From positions 5,034 through 69,033 of the forward strand of contig JAQVBD010000003.1 in assembly GCA_028690485.1 (NCBI GenBank): a stretch of DNA of 64,000 nt, read 5' to 3'. This document shows, in pieces, positions 28,396-37,541 of the stretch. Every line of letters starts with the position of its first letter. Within the stretch, counting starts at the first letter, position 1. Under the pieces are notes generated by a model that saw nothing but the letters and a program-made list of their open reading frames with translations, was not told the DNA's origin and searched no databases. The DNA comes from Endomicrobiaceae bacterium. Its GTDB lineage: Bacteria > Elusimicrobiota > Endomicrobiia > Endomicrobiales > Endomicrobiaceae. The position numbers were made by a program, and so were the translations under genes.

Positions 28396-29154
28396 TTACT
28401 CCATTAAATAAGTTGCTGTAATAAGTTCATTAATGTACTCATCTGTTCTATCTTTTTTTATATTTTCATTAATATCATATTTTACAATATTACCATCTTT
28501 TAGTATCAAGATTTTGTCAGATAGTTCCATCGCAGAAGCTATATCATGTGTAATAAATATTATATTTGTCTTTTTTTCTTCTTTTATTTTCATAAAAATA
28601 TCCATTATGACTGATTGCGAAATTACATCTAAAGAAGCAAAAGGCTCATCAGCTATTAAAATTTTAGGATTTTTAAGTAATGCTCTGGCAATAGCAATTC
28701 TTTGTCTTTGACCACCTGAAAATTGATGAGGATATTTATCTAAAATATTTTTTTCTAGCCCAACTAATGCCAACTTTTCTTTTATAATATCTTGTTCATA
28801 TTTTATGTGATGATCAAATGCTTGTGATAAAGAATTGCCGATTGTTAACTTAGGATTAAAAGAGGCATATGGATTTTGAAATATCATTTGAACAGTATTA
28901 GATAAGTCTTGCCTTGTAAAAGATAAAATGTTTTTATTATCAATTTCGACAGTTCCACTATCGAAAGGAATTAAAGCTGATATTATTTTTGCAAGTGTTG
29001 TTTTTCCGGAACCGCTTTCTCCTATAATTGATAGTACAACATTATCATTTAAAGAAAAAGTTATATCATTTAAAACATTAAATTTTTTTTCTCGTTTGAA
29101 AAAAGATGAATTTGTCTTATATATTTTATTTAAATGTTTTATATTTATTAACAT
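28396..29154 (-). CDS. Peptide ABC transporter ATP-binding protein (DppF/OppF type)
   Basis: 252 residues. Walker A GESGSGKTT, Q-loop IFQNPYASFNP, signature QFSGGQRQRIAIARAL, Walker B ILIADEPFASLD and switch His (FITHD). Sequence type is DppF/OppF, but it ends soon after the core domain and lacks the usual C-terminal extension of these subunits. It drives uptake of peptides or nickel with the partner ATPase. Last of four transporter genes. Confidence 0.88.
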   Translation of the reverse strand: MLINIKHLNKIYKTNSSFFKREKKFNVLNDITFSLNDNVVLSIIGESGSGKTTLAKIISALIPFDSGTVEIDNKNILSFTRQDLSNTVQMIFQNPYASFNPKLTIGNSLSQAFDHHIKYEQDIIKEKLALVGLEKNILDKYPHQFSGGQRQRIAIARALLKNPKILIADEPFASLDVISQSVIMDIFMKIKEEKKTNIIFITHDIASAMELSDKILILKDGNIVKYDINENIKKDRTDEYINELITATYLME

Positions 29155-29162
29155 TTTAACCC

Positions 29163-29954
29163 TTAATTTTCTATTTTTTTAATATGTTTACATAACAACT
29201 TTGTATAATTATGTTGTGGATTAAAAAACAGTTTCTCAGAATTACCATTTTCAACAACTTCACCATTTAATAATACTGCTGTTGTATCTGAAAACTTTTT
29301 TGCTATCAAAATATTATGTGTAATAATTACTAAAGTTAAATTCAACTGATTTCTTAATTCAACAAATAATTCTAATATTTGTTTTTGAACAGATAAATCT
29401 AATCCCGATGTAGGCTCATCAGCTATTAAAATTTTTGGATTATTTATTATTGCCATAGCTATTAAAATTCTCTGTTTTTGTCCACCAGAAAGTTGGTGCG
29501 GATAAGAATTATATATTCGTTCTACTTCATCTAATTTAACTTTTATAAATGTATCTTTTATTTTTTCATTAATTTCTTTTGAAGTCAAATTAATATTATA
29601 AATTTCTAATGCTTCTCTTACTTGCTGACCTACTTTTATTACAGGATTTAAATAAGAATGAGGATCTTGCAAAACAATTGATATATCTTTACCTCTAATA
29701 TGTTTTACCTTCGAAATTAAATCTTCATCATTAAATTTAATTTGTCCATTTATAATTTTGCCATTATCTATTGATAATAACCCCATTATTGCAAGAGCTA
29801 ATGTACTTTTACCAGAGCCGGATTGTCCAACTATTGCAAAACTTTCACCTTCTTTAATGTTTAAATTTATATCTTTTAAAACATTGATATATTGACCATT
29901 GACATAGTATCCAGCTGATAGATTATTAATTGATAATATATTTTTATTATTCAA
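29163..29954 (-). CDS. Peptide ABC transporter ATP-binding protein (DppD/OppD type)
   Basis: About 263 residues. Walker A GQSGSGKST, Q-loop VLQDPHSYLNPV, signature QLSGGQKQRILIAMAI, Walker B ILIADEPTSGLD and the end motif FFNPQHNYTKLLCKH, typical of DppD. A TTG at 29954 preceded by AAAGGAAG (29961-29968) is a better start than the ATG at 29981, which has no SD and overlaps the permease gene by 35 nt. It is the second ATPase of the importer. Confidence 0.88.
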   Translation of the reverse strand: MNNKNILSINNLSAGYYVNGQYINVLKDINLNIKEGESFAIVGQSGSGKSTLALAIMGLLSIDNGKIINGQIKFNDEDLISKVKHIRGKDISIVLQDPHSYLNPVIKVGQQVREALEIYNINLTSKEINEKIKDTFIKVKLDEVERIYNSYPHQLSGGQKQRILIAMAIINNPKILIADEPTSGLDLSVQKQILELFVELRNQLNLTLVIITHNILIAKKFSDTTAVLLNGEVVENGNSEKLFFNPQHNYTKLLCKHIKKIEN

Positions 29955-30783
29955 TATGATCTTCCTTTGGATCAAAAACATCCCTTATAGCTTCACCCAC
30001 AAGATTAAAAGATAACACTGTCAATAATATTGCAATACCTGGAAATATTGATAGCCACCAAGCAATATAAATATAATCTTTACCGGATGTTAATATTTGC
30101 CCCCATGACGGCATAGGAGGCTGTACCCCCAAACCTAAAAAAGATAATGATGATTCTGTTAATATTGCACCACCTATTGCAAGAGAAGAATACACCATTA
30201 ATGGAGAAATAATATTTGGTAAAATATGCACTGTAAATATTTTAATATTACTTAAAGCCATCATTTTTGCAACTAAAATAAATTCTCTTTCTTTTAATGA
30301 CAAAACCTCTGCTCTTACAAGTCTTGCAAGCCCAGGCCATGAAGTAAATCCAATTACTATCATGACATTATATATATTAGGCTCTAAAAATGCGATTATA
30401 AGTAATATCAAAAAAAATATTGGAAAACATAAAACAATATCTGTAAATCTCATTATCACATAATCAATCTTTCCGCCATAAAACCCTGAAACTATTCCTA
30501 AAAATGTTCCAATAATTAAAATAATAAGAACAGATATAAAACCAACAATTAAGGATATTCTTGACCCATAAATCATTCTTGTAAAGATATCTCTGCCTAA
30601 GTCATCTGTACCAAAAAAATGTTCCATTGATGGTTTTAATAATCTTTCAGACAAATTCTGTTCAGATGGAGTATATGGAGAAATCACAGATGCAAAAACA
30701 GCAACGAATATAAGCAAAAAAATTATAGTTAAACCTATAACAGCAAATTTATTTTTTAATAATTTTTTTATATTATTTCCCAT
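29947..30783 (-). CDS. Peptide ABC transporter permease (DppC/OppC type)
   Basis: 278 residues, about six membrane helices, with the family's N-terminal segment (SPYTPSEQNLSERLLKPSMEHFFG region, GTDDLGRDIFTRMIYGSRISL) and the EAA loop near residue 175. It pairs with the DppB-type permease, whose gene stop overlaps its start. Confidence 0.9.
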   Translation of the reverse strand: MGNNIKKLLKNKFAVIGLTIIFLLIFVAVFASVISPYTPSEQNLSERLLKPSMEHFFGTDDLGRDIFTRMIYGSRISLIVGFISVLIILIIGTFLGIVSGFYGGKIDYVIMRFTDIVLCFPIFFLILLIIAFLEPNIYNVMIVIGFTSWPGLARLVRAEVLSLKEREFILVAKMMALSNIKIFTVHILPNIISPLMVYSSLAIGGAILTESSLSFLGLGVQPPMPSWGQILTSGKDYIYIAWWLSIFPGIAILLTVLSFNLVGEAIRDVFDPKEDHIE

Positions 30784-31751
30784 TATTTATATTTAATCCT
30801 TGGATCAGCATAAGTGTATGATATATCAGCAATTATATTCCCCAACAACGTTAAAATAGCTGTTAATGTTGCAATACCCATAACAACCGGATAATCTCTA
30901 GCCATTACAGCTTCATAACCTAATCTTCCAATCCCAGGATATGAAAAAATTGTTTCAAATATAAAACTTCCACCTATTAATCCGGGAATTGATAATCCTA
31001 TTATTGTAATCATTGGAAGCAGAGCATTTTTTAATGCATGTTTTATGATAACTTGTTTTTCAGTTAATCCTTTTGCATAAGCTGTTTTTATATAATCTTG
31101 TTTTAATACTTCTAACATTCCTGATCTTGTATATCGTGATAGTATTGCAAGTGATGTAATTACTGAAACAGCTACCGGTAAAATTAAATGTTTAGATATA
31201 TCTAGAAGTTTCATAAGTATTGTCATATTGTTAAAATCAAATGAATATAACCCTGATATAGGCAAACATCCAAGTTGAACCCCAAAAAGTATCATAAATA
31301 CTAATGCTAACCAAAAAGAAGGAATTGAAAAAGATATAAAAAGAAAAATAGTTATTCCTTTATCAATAACAGAATCTTTTTTTATAGCTGAATAAATACC
31401 AAGTGGAATTGCAATTAAACAAATAAAAAATAATGATACAAAATTAAGTAGTATTGTTGCCGGCAATCTCTCAAGAATTTTATTTTTTGCAGGTCTTGCA
31501 TCTCTAAAAGAATTACCAAAATCAAAAAAAACAAGTCTTTTTACCCAATCAATATATTGGACATATATTGGTTTATCTAGCCCATATAATCGTTGCAATC
31601 TTTCTTTTGCTTCAGCAGTAACTTTTATATTCATATCAGTCATTAAATCTGTAGGTTTACCAGGAGTTAAGTGCATAATAAAAAAAGTAATTATTGTTAT
31701 TCCAAACAAAATAGGAATTGATGATATTATTCTTTTGATTAGGTAATACAT
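30783..31751 (-). CDS. Peptide ABC transporter permease (DppB/OppB type)
   Basis: About 322 residues with six membrane helices. Typical motifs are FFIMHLTPGKP, LYGLDKPIYVQYIDW and the EAA region DYIKTAYAKGL. The ATG at 31751 lies 6 nt after a TATAAT (31758-31763) and has no ribosome site, so a leaderless transcript is likely; a TTG at 31766 lies inside that box region. First of four importer genes. No substrate-binding protein gene is present beside them. Confidence 0.88.
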   Translation of the reverse strand: MYYLIKRIISSIPILFGITIITFFIMHLTPGKPTDLMTDMNIKVTAEAKERLQRLYGLDKPIYVQYIDWVKRLVFFDFGNSFRDARPAKNKILERLPATILLNFVSLFFICLIAIPLGIYSAIKKDSVIDKGITIFLFISFSIPSFWLALVFMILFGVQLGCLPISGLYSFDFNNMTILMKLLDISKHLILPVAVSVITSLAILSRYTRSGMLEVLKQDYIKTAYAKGLTEKQVIIKHALKNALLPMITIIGLSIPGLIGGSFIFETIFSYPGIGRLGYEAVMARDYPVVMGIATLTAILTLLGNIIADISYTYADPRIKYK

Positions 31752-31757
31752 TTGAGT

Positions 31758-31763
31758 ATTATA
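31758..31763 (-). promoter_or_regulatory. -10 box directly before dppB-type gene
   Basis: A perfect TATAAT ends 6 nt before the ATG. No good -35 hexamer is present at 16-18 bp, so the call is weaker than the other promoters listed. Confidence 0.4.
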
Positions 31764-31809
31764 CAAAATATATAATATTTAATACTAAATGCATTTTTGA
31801 ATTAATAAT

Positions 31810-31851
31810 AAAAAGAACTATTAATCTATAAAACGGTTAATAGTTCTTTTT
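31810..31851 (-). terminator. Intrinsic terminator after hcp
   Basis: A perfect 15-bp stem (AAAAAGAACTATTAA with TTAATAGTTCTTTTT, arms 31810-31824 and 31837-31851) with T-rich tails on both strands. It lies directly past the hcp stop. Confidence 0.85.
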
Positions 31852-31862
31852 ATTTATTTTAC

Positions 31863-33452
31863 TTATCCTAATATTTTTTTTAAATCTGCTTCCGGAGTAC
31901 TTATCGGAGAAATATTAAATTTTTCAACTAATAATTTTAATACATTTGGTGAAATAAATGCAGGAAGAGTAGGTCCTAGATATATATTTTTAATACCAAG
32001 ATGTAATAATGTCAAAAGTATACAAACTGCTTTCTGTTCATACCATGATAATATCATTGATAATGGCAGTTCATTTACACTGCATCCAAATGCTTCTGAT
32101 AAAGCAATAGCAACTTTAATTGCACTGTAAGCATCATTACATTGCCCCATATCCATAATTCTAGGAAAATCGCCAATTGTTCCTAAATCTAAATCATTAA
32201 AACGATACTTACCACATGCAAGTGTTAAAATAATTGTATCCTTTGGTGTTTGTTTTACAAAATCTGTATAATAATTCCTTCCTACTTTCGCACCATCACA
32301 CCCACCAACTAAGAAGAAATGTTTTATTGCTCCGGATTTTACAGCCTCAATAATTTTATCCGCAACTGAAAGTACCATACCATGTGAAAAACCAGTTGTT
32401 ACTTCCTTCCCCCCATTGATACCTGTCATAACAGTATCTTGAGAATATCCCCCAAGTTCAATAGCTTTTTTTATAATAGGAGTAAAATCTTTATCATCCC
32501 CAATATGTGTAGTTCCAGGATAAGAAACTACTTCTGTAGTGAATACTCTGTCAGAATAAGTTTCCTTTGGTGGCATTAAACAATTGGTTGTAAATAATAT
32601 AGGTGCAGGAATAATATCAAATTCTTTCTTTTGATTTTGCCAAGCTGTACCAAAATTCCCTTTAAGATGAGAATATGCTTTTAATTTTGGATAAGCATGT
32701 GCCGGTAACATTTCGCCATGGGTATAAATATTGATTCCTTTATCCTTAGTTTGCTCTAAAAGTAATTGTAAATCTTTAAGGTCATGTCCTGTAACAACAA
32801 TAAATGGACCTTTTTCAATTGTAAGAGAAACTGTTGTTGCTTTTGGAGTGCCATAAACTTCAGTATTTGCACGATCAAGTAACTCCATACATTTTAAATT
32901 AATTTTACCAACTTCAAATACTATTGGTAAAAGTTCTTCTGTTGTAGAAAATTTACCAATTGCAGATAAACCTTTATAGAAAAAATTATTTACTTCATCA
33001 TCAATATAACCGAGTACCATTGCATGATAAGCATATGCAGCAACACCCTTTAAACCAAACAGAATCAATGATTTTAATGAACGAATATCTTCATTATCAT
33101 CCCAAAGCATTTCTTTTATATCATACTCATTATTATTTCCGCAGCCACAACTGCAACAACAACTAGAATTTAATTTTTCATTTTCTTGCTTTACAATTTC
33201 AATTTGTTTATTAATACTTTGTTCATTAAAATTTACATTAGTAATAGTCATAAACAATCCGGAAATCATTGCCTTATGAGTAAATGATGACAAAGTTTTT
33301 CCATTAGATTCCATTGCAAGACTAATTAAAGCCCCTGTCAACTTATCTTGTAAATTTGCAATATCTGCAGGTTTACCACATACCCCGGCTTGACCTTTAC
33401 ACCCTATAGATCCTGCAGTCTGTTCACATTGATAACAAAACATTTTATCCAT
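31863..33452 (-). CDS. hcp: Hydroxylamine reductase / hybrid-cluster protein
   Basis: 529 residues. Hcp reduces hydroxylamine in vitro and acts as an NO reductase or S-nitrosylase in known bacteria. The N-terminal CYQCEQTAGSIGC with a following CGK holds the cubane cluster. Hybrid-cluster ligands are visible in TGHDLKDL, FTTNCLMPP, GGCDGAK and the C-terminal EQKAVCILLTLL. A Cys-rich insertion SCCCSCGCG near residue 95 is unusual. GGGGGAA ribosome site. It is co-transcribed with the ferredoxin-like gene, 14 nt upstream. Confidence 0.95.
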   Translation of the reverse strand: MDKMFCYQCEQTAGSIGCKGQAGVCGKPADIANLQDKLTGALISLAMESNGKTLSSFTHKAMISGLFMTITNVNFNEQSINKQIEIVKQENEKLNSSCCCSCGCGNNNEYDIKEMLWDDNEDIRSLKSLILFGLKGVAAYAYHAMVLGYIDDEVNNFFYKGLSAIGKFSTTEELLPIVFEVGKINLKCMELLDRANTEVYGTPKATTVSLTIEKGPFIVVTGHDLKDLQLLLEQTKDKGINIYTHGEMLPAHAYPKLKAYSHLKGNFGTAWQNQKKEFDIIPAPILFTTNCLMPPKETYSDRVFTTEVVSYPGTTHIGDDKDFTPIIKKAIELGGYSQDTVMTGINGGKEVTTGFSHGMVLSVADKIIEAVKSGAIKHFFLVGGCDGAKVGRNYYTDFVKQTPKDTIILTLACGKYRFNDLDLGTIGDFPRIMDMGQCNDAYSAIKVAIALSEAFGCSVNELPLSMILSWYEQKAVCILLTLLHLGIKNIYLGPTLPAFISPNVLKLLVEKFNISPISTPEADLKKILG

Positions 33453-33466
33453 TTAAAAATTCCCCC

Positions 33467-34132
33467 TTAATTTAATATTTTCCCATCGACTGATATAATA
33501 ACAATCTGCCATGGAATAAATTTACCACTATTTTGAAGTGCATTTTTTGCTGCATTTTCAATACCACTGCAACATGGGACTTCCATTCTTACAATTATTA
33601 CACTTTTTATATTATTATTCTTAATGATATGAGTAAATTTTTCAGTATAATCTATACTATCAAGTTTTGGACAACCAATTAGAACTATTCTGTTTCTAAT
33701 AAATATTTTATGAAAATCATCATACTTATATGCTGTACAATCCGCTGCTATTACTAAATTAGCATTATTAAAATATGGAGCATTTACAGATACAAGTTTG
33801 ATTTGTACCGGCCATTGATAAAACCCAGTTTCTTCTTTTTCTTTAAAAATAGTTTTACTATCAGGACAAGAACATTGAGAAGTTTCATTTTGTTTACTAA
33901 TTTTATTTTTGATTACAACTTTTTCATCATATTGGATAGTTTCTCGTTCTATAAAAGAGATTGCACCTGTAGGACAAACTGGAAGACAATCTCCTAATCC
34001 ATCACAATAATCATCACGAAGCAATTTTGCTTTTCCATCTACAAGCCCAATTGCTCCTTCGTGGCAAGCCTGTACACAAAGTCCGCAGCCATTACATTTT
34101 TTCAAGTCAATCTTAATGACTCTTCTTATCAT
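33467..34132 (-). CDS. 4Fe-4S ferredoxin-type partner of Hcp
   Basis: 221 residues. Cluster 1 is CNGCGLCVQAC (about 13-23) and cluster 2 is YCDGLGDCLPVC (about 42-53). The C-terminal half has a Rossmann-like strand pattern with VIAADCTAY, LIGCPKLD and MEVPCCSGI, conserved in the small iron-sulfur proteins next to hcp in anaerobes. It probably feeds electrons to Hcp. GGAGGAAAA ribosome site. The divergent Crp/Fnr gene lies about 100-130 bp upstream. Confidence 0.88.
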   Translation of the reverse strand: MIRRVIKIDLKKCNGCGLCVQACHEGAIGLVDGKAKLLRDDYCDGLGDCLPVCPTGAISFIERETIQYDEKVVIKNKISKQNETSQCSCPDSKTIFKEKEETGFYQWPVQIKLVSVNAPYFNNANLVIAADCTAYKYDDFHKIFIRNRIVLIGCPKLDSIDYTEKFTHIIKNNNIKSVIIVRMEVPCCSGIENAAKNALQNSGKFIPWQIVIISVDGKILN

Positions 34133-34167
34133 ATTTTTCCTCCATATATTAGAATATATTCAAATAT

Positions 34168-34181
34168 TTTACTCAAGTAAA
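34168..34181. promoter_or_regulatory. Palindrome in the hcp/regulator intergenic region
   Basis: TTTACT-CA-AGTAAA. It contains TTGAGT on the minus strand, which with TCTAAT (34148-34153) makes a 17-bp-spaced promoter, although the predicted start would fall inside the ribosome site. A candidate binding site for the divergent Crp/Fnr protein. Confidence 0.4.
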
Positions 34182-34236
34182 TGTTTATCAAAGTTGCTTT
34201 TGTGAGATTATTATAATAAAATAAATGTTACATATA

Positions 34237-34252
34237 TGTTGTTTTTACAACA
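34237..34252. promoter_or_regulatory. Palindrome just before the Crp/Fnr gene
   Basis: TGTTG-TTTTTA-CAACA, 11 bp before the preferred ATG. It lies between a possible promoter (TTGCTT 34194, TAAAAT 34217, spacer 17) and the gene, as expected for an autoregulatory site. Confidence 0.45.
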
Positions 34253-34262
34253 AAATAATTTT

Positions 34263-34949
34263 ATGAAAGAATATATTGAAATATTAAAAAAATCTCCTTT
34301 ATTTTATAATATTGATGAAAATGATATTTCATCAATACTTACTTGTCTTTCTTCCAATGAAAAAACATACAGAAAAGATGAATATGTCTGGACTGCAGAA
34401 AATAAAATTACAGAAGTAGGTATTGTGTTAACGGGTAGTGTTAATATCATCAAAGAAGATTATTGGGGTAATCGAGCTATTATATCAAAAATAACAAGTG
34501 GTAAAATGTTTGGAGAAGCATTTTCATGTTCTAAATTAAATAAATTACCTATAAGTGTTGTAACATCAGAAATAACAAAAATTCTTTTTATCAATTACAA
34601 AAAAATTATTACAGTATGTTCTAACACATGCATTTTCCATGCTAATCTTATTGATAATATGCTAAAAATTTTAGCAGATAATAATATAATGCTTATACAA
34701 AAGATGGAACATCTTGTAAAAAAAAGCACAAGACAGAAAATTTTATCTTTCCTTTCCGAACAGGCAGAAAAATCAAACAATAATTCATTTATTATTAATT
34801 TCAACAGACAAGAACTTGCAGATTATCTTTCAGTTGACCGAAGTGCTATGTCAAACGAAATATGTAAATTAAGAGATGAAGGGATATTACTATTCAATAA
34901 AAATCAATTTACATTAGTAGAAAAAACGAACAAATCACAATCATTATAA
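34263..34949 (+). CDS. Crp/Fnr family regulator, HcpR-like by context
   Basis: 228 residues. A cyclic-nucleotide-type sensor domain (LKKSPLFYNIDENDI, VGIVLTGSVNI, SGKMFGEAFSC) is followed by a dimer helix and a winged helix (FNRQELADYLSVDRSAMSNEICKLRDEGIL). The divergent position next to hcp and a ferredoxin is that of HcpR-type nitrosative stress regulators. The start at 34263 fits the family N-terminus; an ATG at 34236 would add nine residues and swallow the palindrome. No SD is visible for either. Confidence 0.85.
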   Translation: MKEYIEILKKSPLFYNIDENDISSILTCLSSNEKTYRKDEYVWTAENKITEVGIVLTGSVNIIKEDYWGNRAIISKITSGKMFGEAFSCSKLNKLPISVVTSEITKILFINYKKIITVCSNTCIFHANLIDNMLKILADNNIMLIQKMEHLVKKSTRQKILSFLSEQAEKSNNNSFIINFNRQELADYLSVDRSAMSNEICKLRDEGILLFNKNQFTLVEKTNKSQSL

Positions 34950-34974
34950 AATATAATCAATTATTTAAATTTTT

Positions 34975-36411
34975 TTAAAAAATAGGTGAAAACAATCTCA
35001 TTATAGCCTGCATGAATTTTTCATGTTTAGACTGCATATTGATATAATTTATATCCATCATCGAGCTATTTTGAGCATCTGCAGAAAATATGTCAGCCAT
35101 TTTAGATGTTATATCATTGCCGTACATAAGATTAGTTAATTCAAAATGTAACTTAAAGCTTCTGACATCAATATTAAATGTTCCAAGAGAACATATATCG
35201 TCATCAACTATTAAAGTCTTACTATGAATAAAAGCAGGATAAAAATATACTTTTGCACCTAATTTAGCCATATCACTTGCATAACTCTTTGTAGCATAAT
35301 ACACAAGCCTTTTATCCGGAATTTCAGGAATCATTATTCTTACATCAACACCACTCTTTATTGCTGTAGAAACTGCATCTGCAAAACTTTCATCCGGTAT
35401 ATAATATGGACTTTGAATCCAAATTCTTTTTTTTGCATTATAAATCAATTTTATATAAGTCTGTTTAATTTCCTCATTTGCAACATCAGGCCCGCTACTA
35501 ATAAGTTGCATAGGTAAAATATTTTTTACATTATTTCTAGGTTTTGATAAAACATAATGTGTTACATCTTTATGAGTAACATATGAATAATCTTGCAAAA
35601 ATCTAAGATTGATAAGAGCAACACCATCACCTATTACTTTCATATGAGTATCTCTCCAAGGAAGTTTTCCCTTGTTCATATACTCATCCCCAATATTAGC
35701 CCCACCTGTGTATGCAATACTATCATCAATGACAACCATTTTTCTATGGTTACGATAATTTATATTAAAATTAAGATATTTCCATTTTCCTTCTAAAAAT
35801 CTTAATACTTCACCACCATTTTCTACTAAATGTTTAAAAAATTTAGTATTAGCGCCCATAGAGCCAATATCATCAACTATAAGTTTAATATTAATACCTT
35901 CTTTTGCTTTTGTAATAAGTGCATCCCTTAACCTTGTTCCAATGCTATCTGTTTTATATATAAAATATAAAACATTAATAGATTTTTTTGCTTTGAGAAT
36001 ATCAGAAACCATATCATCATACTGTTTAACTATATCAGTATAGATAGTTACTTCATTATAAATTGCAACAGCTGCAAGATTATATTTTGCATTAAATTCA
36101 ACAATATCATTTATATTTTCTTGTTGTAATAGATTGAGATTTTTAAAATTATTAAGATTATCATCTAAAAATCTAGCAAGTTTTTTATCTTTCTGCATTT
36201 TTAGATAAAATGCTCTTTGTTTTTTTAGAGATGGACCTTTACCAATAAAAATATATAATACAAAACCTGCAAGTGGCAAAACGATAAACAAAAGAGACCA
36301 AACCATGATTGAAGAAGGTCTTTTTTGTTCCTTAAAAATCATAATGGTAATAGATAATAAATCTAAAAAAATTATGATGAATAAATAGATATCAACTTCA
36401 AAAGGTAACAA
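34975..36411 (-). CDS. cls: Cardiolipin synthase (phospholipase D family)
   Basis: 478 residues. Two N-terminal membrane helices are followed by two PLD domains with complete HKD motifs: His222-x-Lys224-x4-Asp229 (HRKMVVIDD) and His396-x-Lys398-x4-Asp403 (HSKTLIVDD). It makes cardiolipin from phosphatidylglycerol at the membrane. TTG start with AAGGAT before it. It ends convergently with the Crp/Fnr gene. Confidence 0.92.
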   Translation of the reverse strand: MLPFEVDIYLFIIIFLDLLSITIMIFKEQKRPSSIMVWSLLFIVLPLAGFVLYIFIGKGPSLKKQRAFYLKMQKDKKLARFLDDNLNNFKNLNLLQQENINDIVEFNAKYNLAAVAIYNEVTIYTDIVKQYDDMVSDILKAKKSINVLYFIYKTDSIGTRLRDALITKAKEGINIKLIVDDIGSMGANTKFFKHLVENGGEVLRFLEGKWKYLNFNINYRNHRKMVVIDDSIAYTGGANIGDEYMNKGKLPWRDTHMKVIGDGVALINLRFLQDYSYVTHKDVTHYVLSKPRNNVKNILPMQLISSGPDVANEEIKQTYIKLIYNAKKRIWIQSPYYIPDESFADAVSTAIKSGVDVRIMIPEIPDKRLVYYATKSYASDMAKLGAKVYFYPAFIHSKTLIVDDDICSLGTFNIDVRSFKLHFELTNLMYGNDITSKMADIFSADAQNSSMMDINYINMQSKHEKFMQAIMRLFSPIF

Positions 36412-36504
36412 TTATAATATCCTTGATATGTGTATTGTAATTAATAGCATAAGTAAGCTTTTTTATTTTTTTAACTATAACTTTCTAAAAATATATATAA
36501 AATA

Positions 36505-36999
36505 CTAAATTCTTTTAAATATATCTGTCTTAAGGGAAGAAACTCTATCTAAGAAAAGAAAACCATCTAAATGATCAATTTCATGTTGCAAAACTATTGA
36601 TTCAAAACCAGAAGTTTTTAATATTTTCTTTGTACCATCTATATCTAAATATTCAACTTCTATCTTTGCTTTTCTTATAACATTACCTGTAAAGTTAGGA
36701 ACACTTAAACAACCTTCTCTAGACTTTAACTTACCAGATGAATAAATGATTCTTGGATTAATCATTATTAATAGTCCGTTATTTTTATGTGGCTTCATAT
36801 TTAAAGAAATATCAACAACTATAATTCTTGATGATACACCTACTTGCGGAGCAGCAATACCAACACAATGAGAAGAACTTTTCATTGTCTCTTTCATATC
36901 AGATACAAGTTTTTTAACACTGCCACTAATAATTTCTATTGGAGTACTTACTTGTTTTAATATATTATTTGGAATTGTCAAAATTTCTAAAATTGCCAC
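36505..36999 (-). CDS. def: Peptide deformylase
   Basis: 164 residues. It removes the formyl group from new proteins. All three motifs are present: GIAAPQVG (47-54), EGCLSVP with metal ligand Cys97, and QHEIDHLDG with His139, Glu140 and His143. GTG start, two bases after the stop of the ACT gene and without an SD, so translation is probably coupled. Confidence 0.95.
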   Translation of the reverse strand: MAILEILTIPNNILKQVSTPIEIISGSVKKLVSDMKETMKSSSHCVGIAAPQVGVSSRIIVVDISLNMKPHKNNGLLIMINPRIIYSSGKLKSREGCLSVPNFTGNVIRKAKIEVEYLDIDGTKKILKTSGFESIVLQHEIDHLDGFLFLDRVSSLKTDIFKRI

Positions 37000-37001
37000 T
37001 T

Positions 37002-37541
37002 TTATATCTCTGATGAATCTGCTTGGTTAACAGATATAAATACATTCAATTCTTTTGATAATACTTTCATCTGAGATTTAATATTATCAATAGTTAAATT
37101 TTTGGGTAATTGTATTTCTAATAACATTATGTAAACTTTATCTTTTAATCCAATTATTGATGTTTGAACATCTGTAATATTGACCTTATTACATGCAAGG
37201 TATTTACTAATGCTGTAAACTATTCCAGGTTTATCTGCCCCATATAACGAAATAACATAGTCACCAAAAGTTTTAATATTTTTGCTGTTATCATCAATTT
37301 CATTTATTGAGAATGATAACCCTATGTCTTTTAAACCATGTTTTAATTTTGTCTTAATTTTTGATACATCTGCATCTTTAGGATAAGCTATAAGAAGTAT
37401 CATTGCAAATTGACCTGATAAAAGAGTCATTGTCGAATTTTCTATATTACACCCAAGCTCAAAAAGAACCTTTGATATTGAACTAACTATACCTGTTTTA
37501 TCTTTTCCTATTGCAGACAATGACAACAGTTTTTTAATCAT
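37002..37541 (-). CDS. Tandem ACT-domain protein, GcvR-like
   Basis: 179 residues with two ACT domains (about 1-85 and 90-170): AIGKDKTGIVSSISKVLFELG and GADKPGIVYSISKYLACN carry the conserved ligand-loop pattern. Such proteins resemble the glycine cleavage repressor GcvR. ACT domains bind amino acids. It overlaps alaS by 8 nt and precedes def, so a link to amino-acid supply is plausible, but the ligand is unknown. Confidence 0.8.
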   Translation of the reverse strand: MIKKLLSLSAIGKDKTGIVSSISKVLFELGCNIENSTMTLLSGQFAMILLIAYPKDADVSKIKTKLKHGLKDIGLSFSINEIDDNSKNIKTFGDYVISLYGADKPGIVYSISKYLACNKVNITDVQTSIIGLKDKVYIMLLEIQLPKNLTIDNIKSQMKVLSKELNVFISVNQADSSEI

